Assembly (NCBI GenBank): GCA_050011755.1
Contig: JBEKIM010000152.1
Coordinates: 1 to 14,075, forward strand
DNA from: Bog-159 sp050011755
GTDB taxonomy: Bacteria > Acidobacteriota > Terriglobia > Bryobacterales > Bryobacteraceae
DNA length: 14,075 nt
Direction of reading: 5' to 3'
The notes beneath the pieces are model-generated. The model was not told the origin of the DNA and searched no databases. It saw only the letters and a program-made list of their open reading frames with translations. Position numbers and translations under genes: made by a program. Numbering within the stretch: the first letter of the stretch is position 1; each line of letters opens with the position of its first letter. Positions 12,685 through 14,075 of the stretch are shown piece after piece.

Positions 12685-14075
12685 TGCGCAGGGTGTTTCT
12701 TGCGGATATGGCTGATGGCGGGCTTTCCATCCGTGCCTTTCACGAGCAGCTTGTCGTCATCGGAATAATAGGTCAACTCCGCCCCCCGCGTATTCCCCCG
12801 CACGCTATCGTTCATCGTCGGATCGCCGCCGCGCAGGATGATTTTATCATCCTCAGTGTAATACTCGGCGTGCTCGCTCGTGCCGGTCCGGGTGCGGATC
12901 GGCCCGGTCTGCACGATCTGCACGGCGCCGTCGGCGAATGCCTTCTGCAGGCGATTGTCCGCCCCTTCTTCGGCCAGCCAGGACCGCAGATCCGCCGCCT
13001 TCATCTGCAAACTTCCGCGGTTCAACAACACTCCGCCCGAATAATGCGCCAGGCGGTCCTCGTCCGTGTATACCATGTGCGGCGCCTTGACCAGCGTGAA
13101 GACCGCGGCCGCGATGGTGTCCGGCTGGGCGGGCTTCGCTCCGTCGTCCGCTTTCTTCTCCTCGCGCGATTGCGTGATCACGTGGCCCTCGGCGACGATC
13201 GAGCGCTTGTCGCGGTCGATCTCCACGTGGTCCGCCTGGATGCGGTTGACGCCCTGCCACAGCACCGCGTCGCCGTCGTACTTCACCAGCTTATTGTGAT
13301 TGGCCGAAGTCATCGCCCGCGCCACGGCTTGTAACGGCTCGTCGCCCGAAAGCATCGCGGAATCGCTTTTTTTCTTGGTCTGGTCCGGCAGTCTGCTGGT
13401 GTTGACGTGCCCCTCCGCCGTGAAGTTGCCGCTCTTTTCGTCCAGCAGGATATGGTCGGCAATGGTGTTTCCGGTGTTGTCCCACATGCGCGCGTGCTTA
13501 TCCAGCGTAATCCGGTTTTCCGCCTGTTCCAGGATGCCGCGGTCCGCGCGCGCCTTGCGGTCCCCCGATTCATACGAGAAATCGCCCCACTGCTCCATGC
13601 GCGCCAACTGGCTGGTCTTCGGATCGAACGACGCCGTCACGTTCTTGCTCACCGTGGTGGTGATGCCATGCTTCTTGGCCAGTTCCGCGGCGTTCGGATC
13701 GGTCACCGTGCGGCAATTCACCGAGGTGAAGGATTGGATGCGGTTCTGCGCTCCGTAGGCGATCCACATGCGTTCGCCCGTGAACTTGCGGTGGTGCTGG
13801 GCCGCCAGGTTGGGCATGAACTCCAGTTCGCTGGGCGCCTGCGTTTCCAGGTTGGCGATCTCCCGCCCGCCGGGCTGCATTTTCATCTGGATGATCTCGC
13901 TGCGCAGAATGCGCGTCTCCGCGGGATCGTGCCCCGGCGTGGCCAGCGGCTTCGACTCCAGGAAACCGTGGCCGCTGACCAGGGCCGTAGTCAGCGTACT
14001 CTCGCCCTTGTAATCCGCGAAGTGCAGATCCACCCGGTCGCCCGTGGCTGTCACCTGCGAGCCCTCGGAATCGGA
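12681..14075 (-). CDS. OstA/LptA-family LPS transport protein, 3' part (start outside window)
   Basis: The frame is open from the right edge to a TGA at 12683-12681, giving at least 464 residues; the GTG at 14054 is only an internal codon because the frame continues beyond it. OstA-like units recur, each with an antiparallel strand pair and a G-V step: NTIADHILLDEKSGNFTAEG, NRIQADHVEIDRDKRSIVAE, HYSGGVLLNRGSLQMKAADL and GTSEHAEYYTEDDKIILRGG. This is the beta-jellyroll of LptA/LptC and the LptD N-domain, which carries LPS across the periplasm. E. coli LptA is only about 185 residues, so this is an enlarged version, possibly LptC and LptA fused, with several stacked units. A Lys/Glu-rich insert (SREEKKADDGAKPAQPD) interrupts it. 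The C-terminal tail (ISHIRKKHPAQ) is basic. Overlap with lptB supports the role. The export signal would lie outside the window. Confidence 0.85.
   Translation of the reverse strand, partial: SDSEGSQVTATGDRVDLHFADYKGESTLTTALVSGHGFLESKPLATPGHDPAETRILRSEIIQMKMQPGGREIANLETQAPSELEFMPNLAAQHHRKFTGERMWIAYGAQNRIQSFTSVNCRTVTDPNAAELAKKHGITTTVSKNVTASFDPKTSQLARMEQWGDFSYESGDRKARADRGILEQAENRITLDKHARMWDNTGNTIADHILLDEKSGNFTAEGHVNTSRLPDQTKKKSDSAMLSGDEPLQAVARAMTSANHNKLVKYDGDAVLWQGVNRIQADHVEIDRDKRSIVAEGHVITQSREEKKADDGAKPAQPDTIAAAVFTLVKAPHMVYTDEDRLAHYSGGVLLNRGSLQMKAADLRSWLAEEGADNRLQKAFADGAVQIVQTGPIRTRTGTSEHAEYYTEDDKIILRGGDPTMNDSVRGNTRGAELTYYSDDDKLLVKGTDGKPAISHIRKKHPAQ

Overview
The window reads as a chromosomal segment of a GC-rich, Gram-negative bacterium. 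An LPS-export gene pair at the right end requires an outer membrane. A half-size ADOP-like orphan permease with an acidobacterial-type N-terminal EWR region, the beta-helix/diheme-cytochrome pair and the many intergenic palindromes suggest Acidobacteriota, perhaps a Solibacter/Bryobacterales relative. That placement is inference from gene content, not a computed match.

Left part (1-3441): the 3' end of an MFS_3-type efflux permease; an intergenic patch of six consecutive hairpins; a small conserved hypothetical gene on the minus strand; a cystathionine gamma-synthase-family PLP enzyme on the plus strand; and, convergent with it, a complete Xre-RES toxin-antitoxin operon (antitoxin first, 10-nt overlap with a GTG-started toxin). 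A perfect palindrome overlaps the predicted -10 box of this operon, and its transcript is probably leaderless.

Middle (3442-5906): a 228-bp MITE-like block with 23-bp terminal inverted repeats, packed with palindromes, separates the toxin-antitoxin promoter from a minus-strand half-permease that ends in a Cys-rich cytoplasmic tail. Divergent from the permease is an unusual stand-alone acyl carrier protein with a C-terminal four-Cys zinc ribbon.

Right-middle (5907-9440): a tightly coupled plus-strand operon encodes an exported TPR protein, a membrane histidine kinase with a large unrecognised extracytoplasmic sensor region and no HAMP domain, and an OmpR/PhoB response regulator. Kinase and regulator overlap by ATGA.

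Right (9533-14075): a two-gene plus-strand unit encodes an exported parallel beta-helix protein and a lipoprotein diheme cytochrome c. These match two uncharacterised families known to occur as neighbours. Convergent to it are lptB and, overlapping by ATGA, the 3' part of an OstA/LptA-family gene that runs off the window.

A short palindromic repeat (two adjacent hairpins) recurs four times between genes. Two of the copies, about 8.3 kb apart, are identical over 46 nt. No rRNA, tRNA, CRISPR array or transposase gene was recognised.
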